Below are positions 1 through 9,607 of a DNA stretch of 64,000 nucleotides, in pieces. The position numbers and the translations under genes are program-made. Source of the DNA: JAEULH01 sp963746275 (GTDB lineage Bacteria; Pseudomonadota; Alphaproteobacteria; Rhodospirillales; Defluviicoccaceae); the NCBI GenBank assembly GCA_963746275.1, contig CAVVAX010000036.1, positions 1 to 64,000 of the forward strand. Reading direction: 5' to 3'. Positions within the stretch are counted from its first letter, which is position 1. The number at the start of each line of letters is the position of its first letter. Below the pieces are notes generated by a model. The model made no database searches, was not told where the DNA came from, and was given only the letters and a program-made list of their open reading frames with translations.

Positions 1-850
1 TGTCGTCGAGCTGGTGGAGCGAGCGGTAGTGTAGGCTCAGCGTGCCGCCATGGCCGCGGTAGCGGATTTCGACAGCCAGGCCGAGCAGAATGCTGAGTTC
101 GTGCTCCAGCGCCTCGGTCGTCGCGCTCTTGGCGATGGCGGTGACCCGCCGGCGCAGGTGCGACGCGCCTTCCGCTTTCACCACGCCCTCGGTCTGGCGC
201 ACGTTCAGGCCGCGCTTGACCACCAGTTCCGCCGTCGCCACCGGGGCGACCGCCGAGACCAGCGCCCGGGCGTGTCCGGCCGAGATCTTGCCGTCATCCA
301 CCATTGCCTTCACCGGCTCGGGCAGGCTCAGCAGCCATCATGTTGGTGACGTGGCTGCGGCTCTTGCAGACGACGCGGGCCAGGTCCTCCTGGGTGTGGG
401 CGAACTCCTCCATTAGCCGGCGGTAGCCTTCGGCCTCCTCCAGAGGCGTCAGGTCCTGGCGCTGCAGGTTCTCGACCAGGGCGATTTCCAACGCCTCGCC
501 GTCGGTCAGCTCCTTGACGACGACCGGAACCTCGTGCACCTGCGCCCGCTGCGCCGCCCGCCACCGCCGCTCGCCGGCGATGATCTCGAAAACGCCCTCC
601 TCCTCAGGGTGGCGGCGCACCAGCAGCGGCTGCAGGACGCCGCGGTCGGCAATGGATCGGGCTAACTCTTCGATCCCGGCCTCGCTCATCACCCGCCGGG
701 GCTGGAAACGCCCCGGCGAAGCTGGTCAACCGAGACCGTACGCGACGAGCGGAGCTGCTCCAGCCGGGCGAGCAATCGCTCTGCTCGTCGCCGAGCAGGG
801 CAGAGAGGCCGCGGCCGAGCGGCGGCGTCTTCGGTTGGGGGCGCGCTCAT
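1..850 (-). CDS. parB: Chromosome partitioning protein ParB (3' end outside window, frameshifted)
   Basis: ParB binds parS sites near the origin, spreads along DNA as a CTP-dependent clamp and works with ParA in origin segregation. The recognisable core lies at 350-692: the motif IAGERRWRAAQRA, then ENLQRQDLTPLEEAEGYRR and a helix-turn-helix (KSRSHVTNMM). Past about position 345 the C-terminal half continues in another frame, with KISAGHARALV and a final GGTLSLHYRSL block that is nearly the end of ParB, so only a few residues fall outside the window. The ATG at 850-848 overlaps the parA stop (ATGA), giving coupled translation. The N-terminal 50 codons also change frame, near 800 and 700 (GLSALLGDE is recognisable). 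ParB should be indispensable or nearly so, and the breaks look like sequence errors. Confidence 0.85.
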
Positions 851-1619
851 GCCGCCCTCCGCCCTTCGCGCTCTCCGCCGCAGCACCTCGCCGCCAGCTC
901 GATATAGGCCTGCGCGCCGGCAGACAGCTCGTAGAGCATCACCGGCATGCCGTGGCACGGCGCCTCCGAGATGCGCACGTTGCGGGGGATCACCGTGTCG
1001 TACACGGCTTTCGCCGAATTGCCGCGCACGTCGGCGGCGACGCGGTCGGACAGATTGTTGCGCTTGTCGAACATGGTCAGCACGATGCCCTGCAGTCGCG
1101 AGGGCGGGTTGAGGCCGCGGCGGACCCGCTCGATCGTGCGCAGCAGCTGGCTCATGCCTTCCAGCGCGAAGAACTCGCATTGCAGCGGCACGAGCACCGC
1201 ATCGGCCGCGACGAGCGCATTGAGGGTCAGCAGCCCGAGCGAGGGCGGGCAGTCGATCAGCACGAGGGTCGTCCTGCGGCGCGCGGCGGCGAGCGCGTCG
1301 CTGCAGCCGCGGACTCGCGGCGGGTCGCGTGGAGACGAGCTCGATCTCCGCTCCCGCCAGGTCCTGGGCGGGCGCGGTGGACGAGGCGGCGGGATGGTGG
1401 ACGCGCGTCGCCACCTCGCGCTGGCGGGCGGCGCCTCCGCGAGCAGCACGTCGTAGCTCGAGGCCTCGCCGCGTCCGCCGCGGCGACACCGAGTCCGGTC
1501 GACGCGTTGCCCTGGGGGTCGAGGTCGAGCACCAGCGCTGGTGGCCCGGCGGCGGCCAGCGCGGTCGCGAGGTTGATCATGGTCGTCGTCTTTCCGACCC
1601 CACCCTTCTGGTTGGCGAC
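847..1619 (-). CDS. parA: Chromosome partitioning ATPase ParA (Soj), frameshifted and fused to mnmG
   Basis: ParA is the deviant Walker-A ATPase that moves ParB-parS complexes over the nucleoid. The N-terminal part is clear: VANQKGGVGKTTT (Walker A with the signature lysine), then LDLDPQGNASTGLG (switch I region). The C-terminal part from about 1290 to 847 is one clean frame, with LIDCPPSLGLLTLNAL, VLVPLQCEFFALEG and VIPRNVRISEAPCHG, all typical of chromosomal ParA. Between about 1280 and 1500 at least three frame changes occur; pieces such as AGAEIELVST can be placed only by switching frame. There is no separate start codon: the usual five to ten residues before VANQKGG are missing, and the frame is continuous with mnmG upstream. 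The stop overlaps the parB start. Confidence 0.85.
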
Positions 1620-3373
1620 GTTGGAGAGGCCGGGGATCCGCTCGAAGGCCAGATCGCCCGGAATGGCGAGCGCTTGGTCGTGCTTAAACGCCCGAACATC
1701 CGCCTCCTGGCGGTCCAGGTAGCAGCGGTACCTCGCGTCGATTTCGAGCTGCTCGGCGATGGCGTGGGGCAGGGCGGCAAGCTCCGGCCAGAGTTGCGCC
1801 AGCCCCGCGACCGTCACGCCTGGGTAGGCCAGGAGGTCTGCCGCCGTGCGCTTCTCTCTGGCCGCCGTCGCCGACGGGAAGGCCCGCCGCTCTGGCGCTG
1901 GCGGCATCGACGGCGAGCGCCCAAAGCCGCGCCGCTGCCTCATCCAGCCTCCCCATCTTGGAGGCGAAGGCCCGTTCCCGCTCGGCCCCCACGAGCCCCG
2001 CGGCGTCCCGATCGGGGTCAACCGGTCGTCGGCATTGTCGGCGCGGAGGCTGAGCCGGTACTCGGCGCGGGAGGTGAACATGCGATACGGCTCGGCGGCG
2101 CCGGCGTCACCAGGTCATCGATCATGACGCCGATATAGGCCTCGGCCCGGCCGAGCACGAACGGCGGCTCGCCGCCGCCGGCCCGCAGGGCGGCGTTGAT
2201 CCCGGCGATCAGTCCCTGGCCGGCGGCCTCTTCGTAGCCGGTGGTGCCGTTGATCTGTCCGGCCAGGAACAGCCCGGCAACCGACTTGGTTTCGAGCGTC
2301 GGCGCGCAGTTCGCGCGGGTCGACGTAGTCGTACTCGATGGCGTAGCCGGGCCGGAGGATCTCGGCCGTCTCGAGGCCGGGGATGGTCGCGACGATCGCG
2401 CCTGCACGTCCTCGCGGCAGCATGGTCGAGATGCCGTTGGAGTAGACCGTCGTGGTCGTCCAGCCCCTCGGGTTCGAGGAAGATCTGGTGGCGATCCCGT
2501 CGGCGAAGCGGACGACCTTGTCCTCGATCGACGGGCAGTAGCGGGGACCGACGCTCTCGATCTGGCCGGAGTACATCGGCGCGCGGTGGAGGTTGGCGCG
2601 GATCAGGGCGTGGTCGCTCGGCGTGGTGTGGGTGATGTGGCAGGGGATCTGCGGCGCGGTGATCCGCTCGGTCAGAAACGAGAACGGCTTCGGCGGCGTC
2701 GCCGGGCTGCACCTCGAGCCGCGCCCAGTCGATGGTCCGGCCGTCGAGCCGCGGCGGCGTTCCGGTCTTGAGCCGGCCGAGGCGAAGGCCGAGCGGGTCA
2801 GAGCGTCGCCGACAGCCCGAGGGCAGGGCGCTTCGCCGATCCGGCCGGCCGGGTTGCTGCGTCTCGCCCGATGTGGATCAGGCCACGCAGGAAGGTGCCG
2901 GTGGTGACCACGACGGCGCCGGCGCGCGATCTCCCGCCGTCGCCGAGGATCGACGCCGGCGATCGCGCCGCCGCGATCGAGCGCAGGTCCTCGACCTCGG
3001 CCTCGATGATCGTCGAGGTTCGGCTGCTCGGCGAGCAGCTCCTGCATCGGCGCCGCGATAGAGCCGGCGGTCGGCCTGGGCCCGCGGGCCGCGCACGGCC
3101 GGGCCCTTGCTGCGGTTGAGCAAGCCGGAACTGGATGCCGGCGCGTCGGTCGACCCGGCCCATGACTCCGTCCAGCGCGTCGATCTCGCGGACCAGGTGT
3201 CCCTTGCCGAGGCCGCCGATGGCCGGGTTGCAGGACATCTCGCCGATGGTCGTCGAGGTCGTGCGTGACGAGCGCCGTGCGCGCGCCCAGGCGCGCCGAC
3301 GCCGCCGCAGCCTCGCAGCCCCGGCATGGCCGCCGCCGATCACGATCACGTCGAAGCGATCATGCGGCGACAC
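1620..3373 (-). CDS. mnmG: tRNA uridine-5-carboxymethylaminomethyl modification enzyme MnmG (GidA), many frameshifts, C-terminus missing
   Basis: MnmG uses FAD, and with MnmE installs the (carboxymethyl)aminomethyl group on U34 of tRNAs. The GTG start at 3373 has a GGAGG about 9 bases upstream and is followed by FDVIVIGGGHAG (FAD Rossmann motif). Switching between frames recovers IGEMSCNPAIGGLGKGHLV, QFRLLNRSKGPAVRGPRAQ, FSFLTERITAPQIPCHITH, YCPSIEDKVVRFAD, NGTTGYEEAAGQGLIAGIN and MFTSRAEYRLSLRADNADD in family order, so the gene is complete up to IPGLSN. About ten frame changes are needed. After IPGLSN the family normally has about 55 more residues, but here the frame passes straight into ParA. 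The conserved core is intact, so the breaks are probably errors, not decay. Confidence 0.88.
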
Positions 3374-3413
3374 TAGCGTTGCCTCCGGAGGCTGTCACAA
3401 CAGCCTGCGGCGA

Positions 3414-3429
3414 TGTTTCACGTGAAACA
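3414..3429. promoter_or_regulatory. parS: parS centromere site
   Basis: The 16 bases TGTTTCACGTGAAACA form a perfect palindrome identical to the consensus chromosomal parS sequence, the loading site for ParB. The flanking bases extend the symmetry to 18. It sits in the 70-base gap between mnmE and mnmG, about 2.5 kb from parB. ParB-family sites like this cluster near the replication origin in most bacteria, so it marks this end of the window as origin-proximal. Confidence 0.95.
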
Positions 3430-3443
3430 TCCGCTGCGGCGCG

Positions 3444-4765
3444 CTACTTGCCGATGCAGAAATCGCGGAAGATGACGTCGAGCACCTCCTCCACGTCCAT
3501 CCGCCCGGTGATCCGCCCGAGCGCGGCGGCCGCTGCCCTCACGTCCTCTGCCAGCAACTCGACCGAAGCCGCCACCTGCGCCCGGCGCACCGCGTCGAGG
3601 CACGTCTCCAGGGCGGCGCGGTGGCGGAGCCGGGTCAGCGCCGGCGCGCCAGCGACATCCAAGCGTGCGGCCACCGCGTTCTTCCAGGGCCGCAGCCAGC
3701 CGCGCCATGCCATGGCCGGTCAGCACCGAGACGCGCAGCGGACCTTCGTCCGGATCGGCTGCAGGAGGCAGCAGGTCGGCCTTGTTGAGGACGAGCAGGC
3801 TGGCCGCGTCGGCGAGGGCCATCGTCGCCGGATCCACGCGCGGCCAGAGCGCGCCGTCGAGCACGACCAGGCGGAGGTCGGCGGCCTGCGCGCGCTGCAA
3901 CGCCCGGGCAACGCCCTCGCGCTCGATCTCGTCGTTGCCTTCGCGCAGACCGGCGGTGTCGGCCAGGAGCACTGGATAGCCGCCGAGATCGAGGGCCACC
4001 TCGATCACGTCGCGGGTGGTTCCGGGTGCGGGCGAGACGATGGCCGCGTCGCGGCCGGCGAGCGCATTGAGCAGGCTCGACTTGCCGGCATTCGGCGGGC
4101 CGACGATGGCCACCTCGACGCCGTCGCGGAGCCGCTCGCCCCGCCGGCCGTCGTCCAGATGCGCGGCGATCTCAGCGGCCAGCACGGTCAGGCTCTCGTG
4201 CGACGCCCGCCTCGAGGTCGGGCGGAAGGTCTTCGTCGGCGAAGTCGATGGCCGCCTCGACATGCGCCATAACCTCGATCAGCCGGGTGCGCCATCCGTC
4301 GTAAATGCGGGCGAGGCCGCCCTGCATCTGCCTTAAGGCCTGGCGGCGCTGCGCCGCCGTCTCCGCCTCGATCAGGTCTGCCAGCCCCTCGGCGGCCGTC
4401 AGGTCCATCTTGCCGTTGGCGAAGGCGCGGCGGCTGAACTCCCCGGGCTCGGCCGGCCGCAGCCCGGGCAGCGGCCCAGCGCGTCGGAGCACGCCGTCGA
4501 TGATGGCGCGGCCGCCATGGAGATGGAGCTCGGCCACGTCCTCGCCGGTGAAGCTTGCTGGCGCCGGAAACCACAGCACCAAGCCGTCGTCGAGGGTCTC
4601 GCCAGGCCCGTCGGTGAGCTTGGCCCGGCTGGCGCGCCTCGGCGCCGGGAGCCGCCCTGCGAGGCGGACGAGAGCTGCCGCGGCGTCGGGACCGGAAACG
4701 CGCACCACCGCGATGCCGGCGCGGCCGCGGCCGGAGGCGAGCGCGAAGATCGTCTGCTCGGCCAT
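3444..4765 (-). CDS. mnmE: tRNA modification GTPase MnmE (TrmE), two frameshifts
   Basis: Partner of MnmG in U34 modification of tRNA. In order: an N-terminal formyl-THF-binding domain (MAEQTIFALASGRGRAGIAV, then FTGEDVAELHLHGG and PGEFSRRAFANGKMDL), a helical domain, and the inserted G domain with GPPNAGKSSLLNAL (G1), TTRD (G2), DTAGLRE (G3) and NKAD (G4). It ends in FCIGK, the invariant catalytic-Cys motif of the family. The frame is broken near 4205 and near 3682; each break is repaired by removing one base, giving about 440 residues, the normal length. It is the upstream neighbour of parS and mnmG on the same strand. I see no reason to think it non-functional. Confidence 0.92.
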
Positions 4766-4804
4766 CAGCGCCTCGCGGGGCCGCCGCCGCTGGGCTGGAG
4801 ACGG

Positions 4805-5194
4805 CTAATCGTCGGGGTGCAGGAGGAGCCGGTCGACGCGTCCGCCGCCGATGACGTGGCGCTCCAGGATCTCGTCGACATCGGCGAGGGTCTCGTAGTG
4901 GTACCAGACGCCGTCGGGGTAGATGACCATGGTCGGGCCGTTCTCGCAGCGGTCGAGGCACTGGGCGGCGTTGATCCGCACGCCAGCGCCTTCGAGCCCC
5001 AGCTCCTTGGCCCTGGCCTTCATGTAGTTGCGCAGCCGGACAGAGCCGCGGCACGAGCACGAGCCGCGCGGGTGGTTTTCCGGCCGCTCGTTGACGCAAC
5101 AGAAGACATGACAGCGATAGTAGGGCCGCAGCGGCGCCTCGGCGCTCGCGGCGGCCTCGGCGGCGTCAGCGAGTGGGCCGGAGCCATCGCTCAA
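4805..5194 (-). CDS. Thioredoxin-fold [2Fe-2S] ferredoxin-like protein
   Basis: Small protein of 129 residues of the (2Fe-2S) ferredoxin domain family, which has a thioredoxin-like fold. The cysteines are in place: YRCHVFCC, RGSCSCRGS and AAQCLDRCENGP, followed by the conserved VIYPDGVWY. The exact electron partner is unknown. No in-frame ATG exists; the best start is TTG at 5194, which overlaps the stop of the upstream DUF6489 gene (TTGA), so the two are probably translationally coupled. A distal start further upstream is formally open but would overlap that gene heavily. It lies 39 bases upstream of mnmE, on the same strand. Confidence 0.8.
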   Translation of the reverse strand: MSDGSGPLADAAEAAASAEAPLRPYYRCHVFCCVNERPENHPRGSCSCRGSVRLRNYMKARAKELGLEGAGVRINAAQCLDRCENGPTMVIYPDGVWYHYETLADVDEILERHVIGGGRVDRLLLHPDD

Positions 5195-5451
5195 GGCTTC
5201 TTGCCTTCCTCGCCTTCCTTGGTCTGGCCGGTCAGCCGTCCCCAGAGAAACTTCTGCCATTGCTCGAAGCTCTGCACCCCGGCCGGCAGCCACATGCTGA
5301 ACAAGGCCTCCGGCTCTATGGCGGAGAGCGTCTTCTTCATGCGCTCCTCGATCTGGGCCATGAGCGCGTTCTGCATCGGCTTGACGTCAGGAAGCCCGAA
5401 CATGGTCCGTGCTTCCTCCGGCGTGCACTCGACGTCGACATGGATTTTCAT
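5191..5451 (-). CDS. DUF6489 family protein (hypothetical)
   Basis: An 86-residue protein beginning MKIHVDVECTPEEARTMFGL and ending in a lysine/glutamate-rich tail. The first segment (CTPEEAR, FGLPDV) and a central WLPAGVQSFEQWQKFLW helix resemble the small alphaproteobacterial DUF6489 proteins, whose function is not established. It has no signal peptide or membrane segment. ATG at 5451 is chosen because the homologous start motif follows it at once; the open frame upstream is low-complexity and arginine-rich. It is coupled to the ferredoxin-like gene by a four-base stop/start overlap, so a shared role is likely. Confidence 0.7.
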   Translation of the reverse strand: MKIHVDVECTPEEARTMFGLPDVKPMQNALMAQIEERMKKTLSAIEPEALFSMWLPAGVQSFEQWQKFLWGRLTGQTKEGEEGKKP

Positions 5452-5640
5452 GCGTCTGGTCCACCCTGCCTGTCGCCCGACACCCCCACGCCGCTCGCAC
5501 GGCGGGCGCGGCATCGGCGGGCTTGTACGGCGTGCCGCTGACGCCAACCTAAGTCAGCGTGCCGCCCGGCGCAACGGGCGCGCCGCCGGCAAGGGCCCGG
5601 CGCGGCCGCCGCGACCTCCATTCTCCGGAAGAGTACCGCG

Positions 5641-7690
5641 ATGAACAGGCTCTCGCAGGAAATCAGCCCCTACCTGCTCCAGCACAAGGACAATCCCGTC
5701 CACTGGCGGCCGTGGGGCGAAGAGGCCCTGGCCGAGGCCAAGCGCGAGGACAAGCCGATCCTGCTCTCGGTCGGGTACGCCGCCTGCCACTGGTGCCATG
5801 TCATGGCCCACGAGAGTTTCGAGGACGACGAGATCGCCGCGCTGATGAACACGCTGTTCGTCAACATCAAGGTTGACCGGGAGGAGCGGCCGGACCTCGA
5901 CGGCATCTACCAGTCGGCGCTGGCGCTGATGGGCGAGCGTGGTGGCTGGCCCCTGACGATGTTTCTCACCCCCGAGGGCGAGCCGTTCTGGGGCGGGACC
6001 TATTTTCCGCCCAGCCCCCGCTACGGCCGGCCCGGCTTCCCGCAGTTGCTGCACGCCATCGCCGAGGCCTACCGCTCGGACAAGACCAAGGTCGACACCA
6101 ACGTCACGGCGCTGCGCGCGGCATTGGCGAAGATGCAGGCGCCCGAGCCCGGCAACGGCCTCAGCGTCGAGGCCCTGGACGAGGCCGCGCGCTTCGCTCT
6201 GCGCCTGATCGACACCCGTCACGGCGGCACCGCCGGGGCGCCGAAGTTTCCGCAGCCGACCTTCTTCCGCTTCCTCTGGCGGGCCTACAAGCGCCGCGGC
6301 GAGGCCGTGTTCCGCGACGCGGTAACGGTGACGCTGGACGCCATCTGCCAGGGCGGCATCTACGATCACCTCGCCGGCGGCTTCGCCCGCTACTCCACCG
6401 ACGACGTCTGGCTGGCGCCGCACTTCGAGAAGATGCTCTACGACAACGCCCTGCTCGTCGAGCTGATGACGGAAGCCTGGCGGGAGACACACAGCCCGCT
6501 CTACGCCAGGCGCATCGCCGAGACGATCGACTGGGCGATGAGCGAGATGCGGGTGGACGCCCCGAGCGGAGAGCTTTTCGCCTTCGCCAGCGCGCTGGAC
6601 GCCGACAGCGAGGGCGTCGAGGGCAAGTACTACGTTTGGGACGAAGCCGAGATCGATGCCGTCCTCGGCGCCGATGCGCCCGCCTTTAAGGCCGCGTATA
6701 GCGTCCGCCCCGGTGGCAACTGGGAAGGGCACACCATCCTCAACCGCACCGGCATGGGCCTGCCCGCGGACGACCTGGAGCGCAAGCTCGCCGAATGCCG
6801 CGCCCGGCTGCTGGCGGTCCGCCGGGAGCGCATCGCGCCGGGGCGCGACGACAAGGTTCTGGCCGACTGGAACGGGCTGATGATCGCGGCGCTGGCCGAG
6901 GCCGGCGCGGTCTTCGCCGAGGCGGCGTGGGTCGAGGCGGCGGCGAAGGTGTTCCGCTTCGTCACCACGCACATGAGCGACGGCGGCAACGGCGGCAACG
7001 GCGGCAGCCGGGGGCCGGCTGAAGCACGTCTGGCGCGCGGGGCAGGCCCGCCACCCGGCCGTGATCGAGGACTACGCCAACATGGCGAAGGCGGCGCTCG
7101 CCCTCTACCAGGTCACGGCGGAGCGGTCCTACCTGGACCAGGCGATCGGCTGGTGCGAGGTCGCCGACCGTCATTTCCATGACGATGCCGCGGGCGGGTA
7201 CTTCGTCTCCGCCGACGACACCACCGACGTCATCGCCAGGCCGAAGTCGGTTGCGGATAACGCCGTGCCGTCCGGCAACGGCACCATGGTCGAGGTCCTG
7301 GCCATGCTCCACTTCGCGACCGGCGAGGCGCACTACCGGGAGCGGGCGGAGCGGTCGGTGCGGCTCTTCTCCGGAACGAACCCCCAGTACCTGCTGAGCA
7401 TCCCCGGCATGCTCACGGCCTACGAGCTGCTTGAGGCAGGCGCGCAGGTCGTGATCGTCGCCGATCCGGCGGACGCGGCCGGCGCGGCGCTGCGTCGGGC
7501 GGCCCTGCAAGCGCCGGCTGGGCCGCGCTTCGTCCTCCCCATCGGCCCGGACGAGACGCTGCCCCAAGGCCATCCGGCCCTCGGCAAGGGCCAGGTGGAC
7601 GGCCGGGCCACGGCCTATGTCTGCGTCGGCCAGACCTGCACGCTGCCGGCGACGGACGCCGCCGAGCTGCGCGACCGGCTGTCGGGCTGA
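5641..7690 (+). CDS. DUF255 thioredoxin-domain protein (YyaL/SPATA20 family), one frameshift
   Basis: About 683 residues, the normal length for this family. The N-terminal thioredoxin-like domain carries YAACHWCHVMAHESF with the CxxC pair, then VDREERPDLDGIYQ and GGWPLTMFLTPEGEPFWGG, all diagnostic. The rest resembles the alpha/alpha-barrel of N-acylglucosamine 2-epimerases (LAPHFEKMLYDNALL; ADWNGLMIAAL; VIEDYANM). The enzymatic role of the bacterial proteins is unsettled; a redox or sugar-related function has been proposed. The frame breaks at about 7009-7016, just after a short glycine/asparagine repeat; deleting one C restores RLKHVWRAGQA and the downstream frame. It is followed five bases later by the alkyltransferase gene, and the three genes 5641-9169 may form an operon. 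Confidence 0.88.
6982..7008 (+). repeat. Three 9-base direct repeats in the DUF255 gene
   Basis: Three consecutive copies of GGCGGCAAC (the last reads GGCGGCAGC), coding for Gly-Gly-Asn units. The frame break of the gene lies directly after it in CGGGGGCCGG. This may be a place of true slippage or of base-calling error. Confidence 0.7.
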
Positions 7691-7695
7691 CGGCC

Positions 7696-8217
7696 GTGGC
7701 CGTGGCCTACGCCTCGCTGCACGGGCCCGTCGGCTGGATCACCGTGTTCGCCGAGGACGGCGCGGTGGTGGCGCTGGAGTGGGGGCGGACGGAGGCGGCG
7801 GTCCCCGGCCCCGGCCTGAACAGCGCCCTGGCCGAGCTGGAACGATACCTAAACGGCGAACCGGTCACCTTCAGCATTCCCGTCAGCCCCGGCGGCGGGC
7901 CGTTCCGCCAGCGGGTCTGGCGGCGGCTGATGGCCATCCCCTGGGGTGGCACCGCCAGCTATGGCGCGCTGGCCGCCGAGCTCGGGACGTCGCCACGAGC
8001 CATCGCCCGGGCTTGTGCAACGAACCCGATCCCGATCATCATCCCCTGCCACCGCGTCGTGGCTGCGACCGGCGGGCTCTGCGGCTACTCCGGCGGCGAG
8101 GGTATCGCCACCAAGGCGGCGCTGCTTGCCCTGGAGGGCGTGGGGCTGCCGCTGCCGCGGGCCCAAGACAAGAGCAACGGGAGGACTGTTCATGCCCATG
8201 GCCATCCGCTTCCATGA
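7696..8217 (+). CDS. ogt: Methylated-DNA--[protein]-cysteine S-methyltransferase
   Basis: Suicide enzyme that removes alkyl groups from O6 of guanine onto its own cysteine. It has 173 residues, with the active-site motif PIIIPCHRVV (Cys118) preceded by the usual ASYGALAAELG and ARACATNP segments and followed by GGLCGYSGGEGIATKAALL. It lacks the Ada-type N-terminal domain, so it is of the Ogt class. The start is GTG at 7696, five bases after the stop of the upstream gene; a second in-frame GTG lies two codons later. The last 26 bases overlap the start of the next gene, which has its own Shine-Dalgarno within this reading frame. Confidence 0.9.
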   Translation: MAVAYASLHGPVGWITVFAEDGAVVALEWGRTEAAVPGPGLNSALAELERYLNGEPVTFSIPVSPGGGPFRQRVWRRLMAIPWGGTASYGALAAELGTSPRAIARACATNPIPIIIPCHRVVAATGGLCGYSGGEGIATKAALLALEGVGLPLPRAQDKSNGRTVHAHGHPLP

Positions 8218-9169
8218 AACCGGGGGACCCGAGGTCCTGCGTTATGAGGACGTCAAGGTCGGCGAGCCGGGAGCAGGGCAGATCCTTCTCAGGCAGACCG
8301 CCGTCGGCCTGAACTACATCGACGTCTACCACCGCAACGGGCTCTACCCGGTCGCGTCGCTGCCGAGCGGCATCGGCCTGGAGGCCGCCGCCGTCGTCGA
8401 GGCGGTGGGCCCCGGCGTTGAGGCGCCGAAGATTGGCGAGCGTGTGGCCTATGCCGGCGGACCGGTTGGCGCCTATGCCGAGGAGCGGCTGATGCCGGCC
8501 GATCGGGTCGTCGTCCTTCCCGACGGCATCTCCGACAGGCAGGCGGCGGCGATGATGCTGCAGGGTATGACCGCGCAATACCTGCTGCGCCGCACCTACC
8601 CGGTGAAGCCGGACGACACCGTGCTGATCCACGCCGCCGCCGGCGGGGTCGGCCTCATCGCCTGCCAGTGGGCCAAGCACCTGGGCGCGACCGTCATCGG
8701 CACCGTCGGCAGCGACGAGAAGGCGAAGCTCGCCCGGGCCAACGGCTGCGACTATTCCATCGTCTATAGCCGCGAGGACTTCGTCGCCGAGGTCAAGCGG
8801 CTCACGGGCGGCCGCGGCGTCGCCGTCGTCTACGACTCGGTGGGAGCCTCGACCTTCGCCGGCTCGCTGGACTGCCTTCAGCCGCTTGGGATGATGGTCT
8901 CGTTCGGCAACGCGTCCGGTCCGGTGCCGGCGTTCGAGCCGGGGATCCTCGCCGCCAAGGGCTCGCTGTTTTTCACCCGGCCGACGCTGATGACCTACAC
9001 CGCCGATCCGGGGGACCTGCGCCGGAGCACTCAGGAGCTGTTCGCCGTCGTCCAGAGCGGCGCGGTCAAGATCCACGTCAATCACGAGTATCCGCTGGCG
9101 GAGGCCGCCCAAGCGCACCGGGATCTGGAGGCGCGCAAGACCACCGGCTCGACCATCCTCCTGCCGTAG
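8192..9169 (+). CDS. NAD(P)H:quinone oxidoreductase (zeta-crystallin type)
   Basis: MDR-superfamily reductase of 325 residues, probably NADPH-dependent and zinc-free: none of the zinc-ligand cysteines of alcohol dehydrogenases is present. Markers are VGLNYIDVYHRNGLYP (substrate side), then AAAGGVGLIACQWAKHLGA (nucleotide-binding motif) and IGTVGSDEKAKLA. The ATG at 8192 has GGGAGGA seven bases upstream. A much longer open frame exists upstream in the same register, but it is only the shadow of ogt. Family members reduce quinones or enone compounds; the actual substrate cannot be told. Downstream, 147 bases without a gene separate it from the PepSY gene. Confidence 0.9.
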   Translation: MPMAIRFHETGGPEVLRYEDVKVGEPGAGQILLRQTAVGLNYIDVYHRNGLYPVASLPSGIGLEAAAVVEAVGPGVEAPKIGERVAYAGGPVGAYAEERLMPADRVVVLPDGISDRQAAAMMLQGMTAQYLLRRTYPVKPDDTVLIHAAAGGVGLIACQWAKHLGATVIGTVGSDEKAKLARANGCDYSIVYSREDFVAEVKRLTGGRGVAVVYDSVGASTFAGSLDCLQPLGMMVSFGNASGPVPAFEPGILAAKGSLFFTRPTLMTYTADPGDLRRSTQELFAVVQSGAVKIHVNHEYPLAEAAQAHRDLEARKTTGSTILLP

Positions 9170-9316
9170 CGGAGTGCTCCAGAAGACCAGCGCGGCGCCG
9201 CCTGCAAGCCTGTCTGATTGCTGACGGTGCGCATCAGCAGCCGGTCAGCGCCTCCGTGCCAGTCTCCTCCGTACCCGCCTGCATCACGCAGCGGTCGATG
9301 AGAGGAGCAATGTTTG

Positions 9317-9601
9317 ATGCGCACGTTCGCCACCGTTACCGCCGCCGCCCTGCTTTCGCTGGGCTTTGTCTCCATGGCGGAGGCCGGGAGCCTCGGCCGG
9401 CCATGCACCACCGCGCCAGAGGCGCAATGGCTTCCGATGGAAGCGCTGCAGGCCAAGGTCGAAGCCCAGGGTTACACGGTGCAGAAAGCCAAGCTCAAGG
9501 GCGCCTGCGCCGAGATCTACGCCCGGGACAAGAATGGCGCCCGGGCCGAGCTGTACGTCGATCCCACCTCGGGCGAGATCGTCGCCGCCGAGCGTGAGTG
9601 A
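9317..9601 (+). CDS. Exported PepSY-domain protein
   Basis: A 94-residue protein with an evident Sec signal peptide (MRTFATVTAAALLSLGFVSMAEA, cleavage near residue 23) and one PepSY-like domain: the region WLPMEALQAKVEAQGY, then AEIYARDKNGARAELYVDP and GEIVAAE. PepSY domains are small periplasmic folds often found with redox or heme proteins and peptidases. ATG at 9317 is preferred over the TTG one codon upstream; GAGGAG lies about nine bases before it. It is six bases upstream of the cytochrome b561 gene, so the two are almost surely co-transcribed. Confidence 0.85.
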   Translation: MRTFATVTAAALLSLGFVSMAEAGSLGRPCTTAPEAQWLPMEALQAKVEAQGYTVQKAKLKGACAEIYARDKNGARAELYVDPTSGEIVAAERE

Positions 9602-9607
9602 GGCGCG

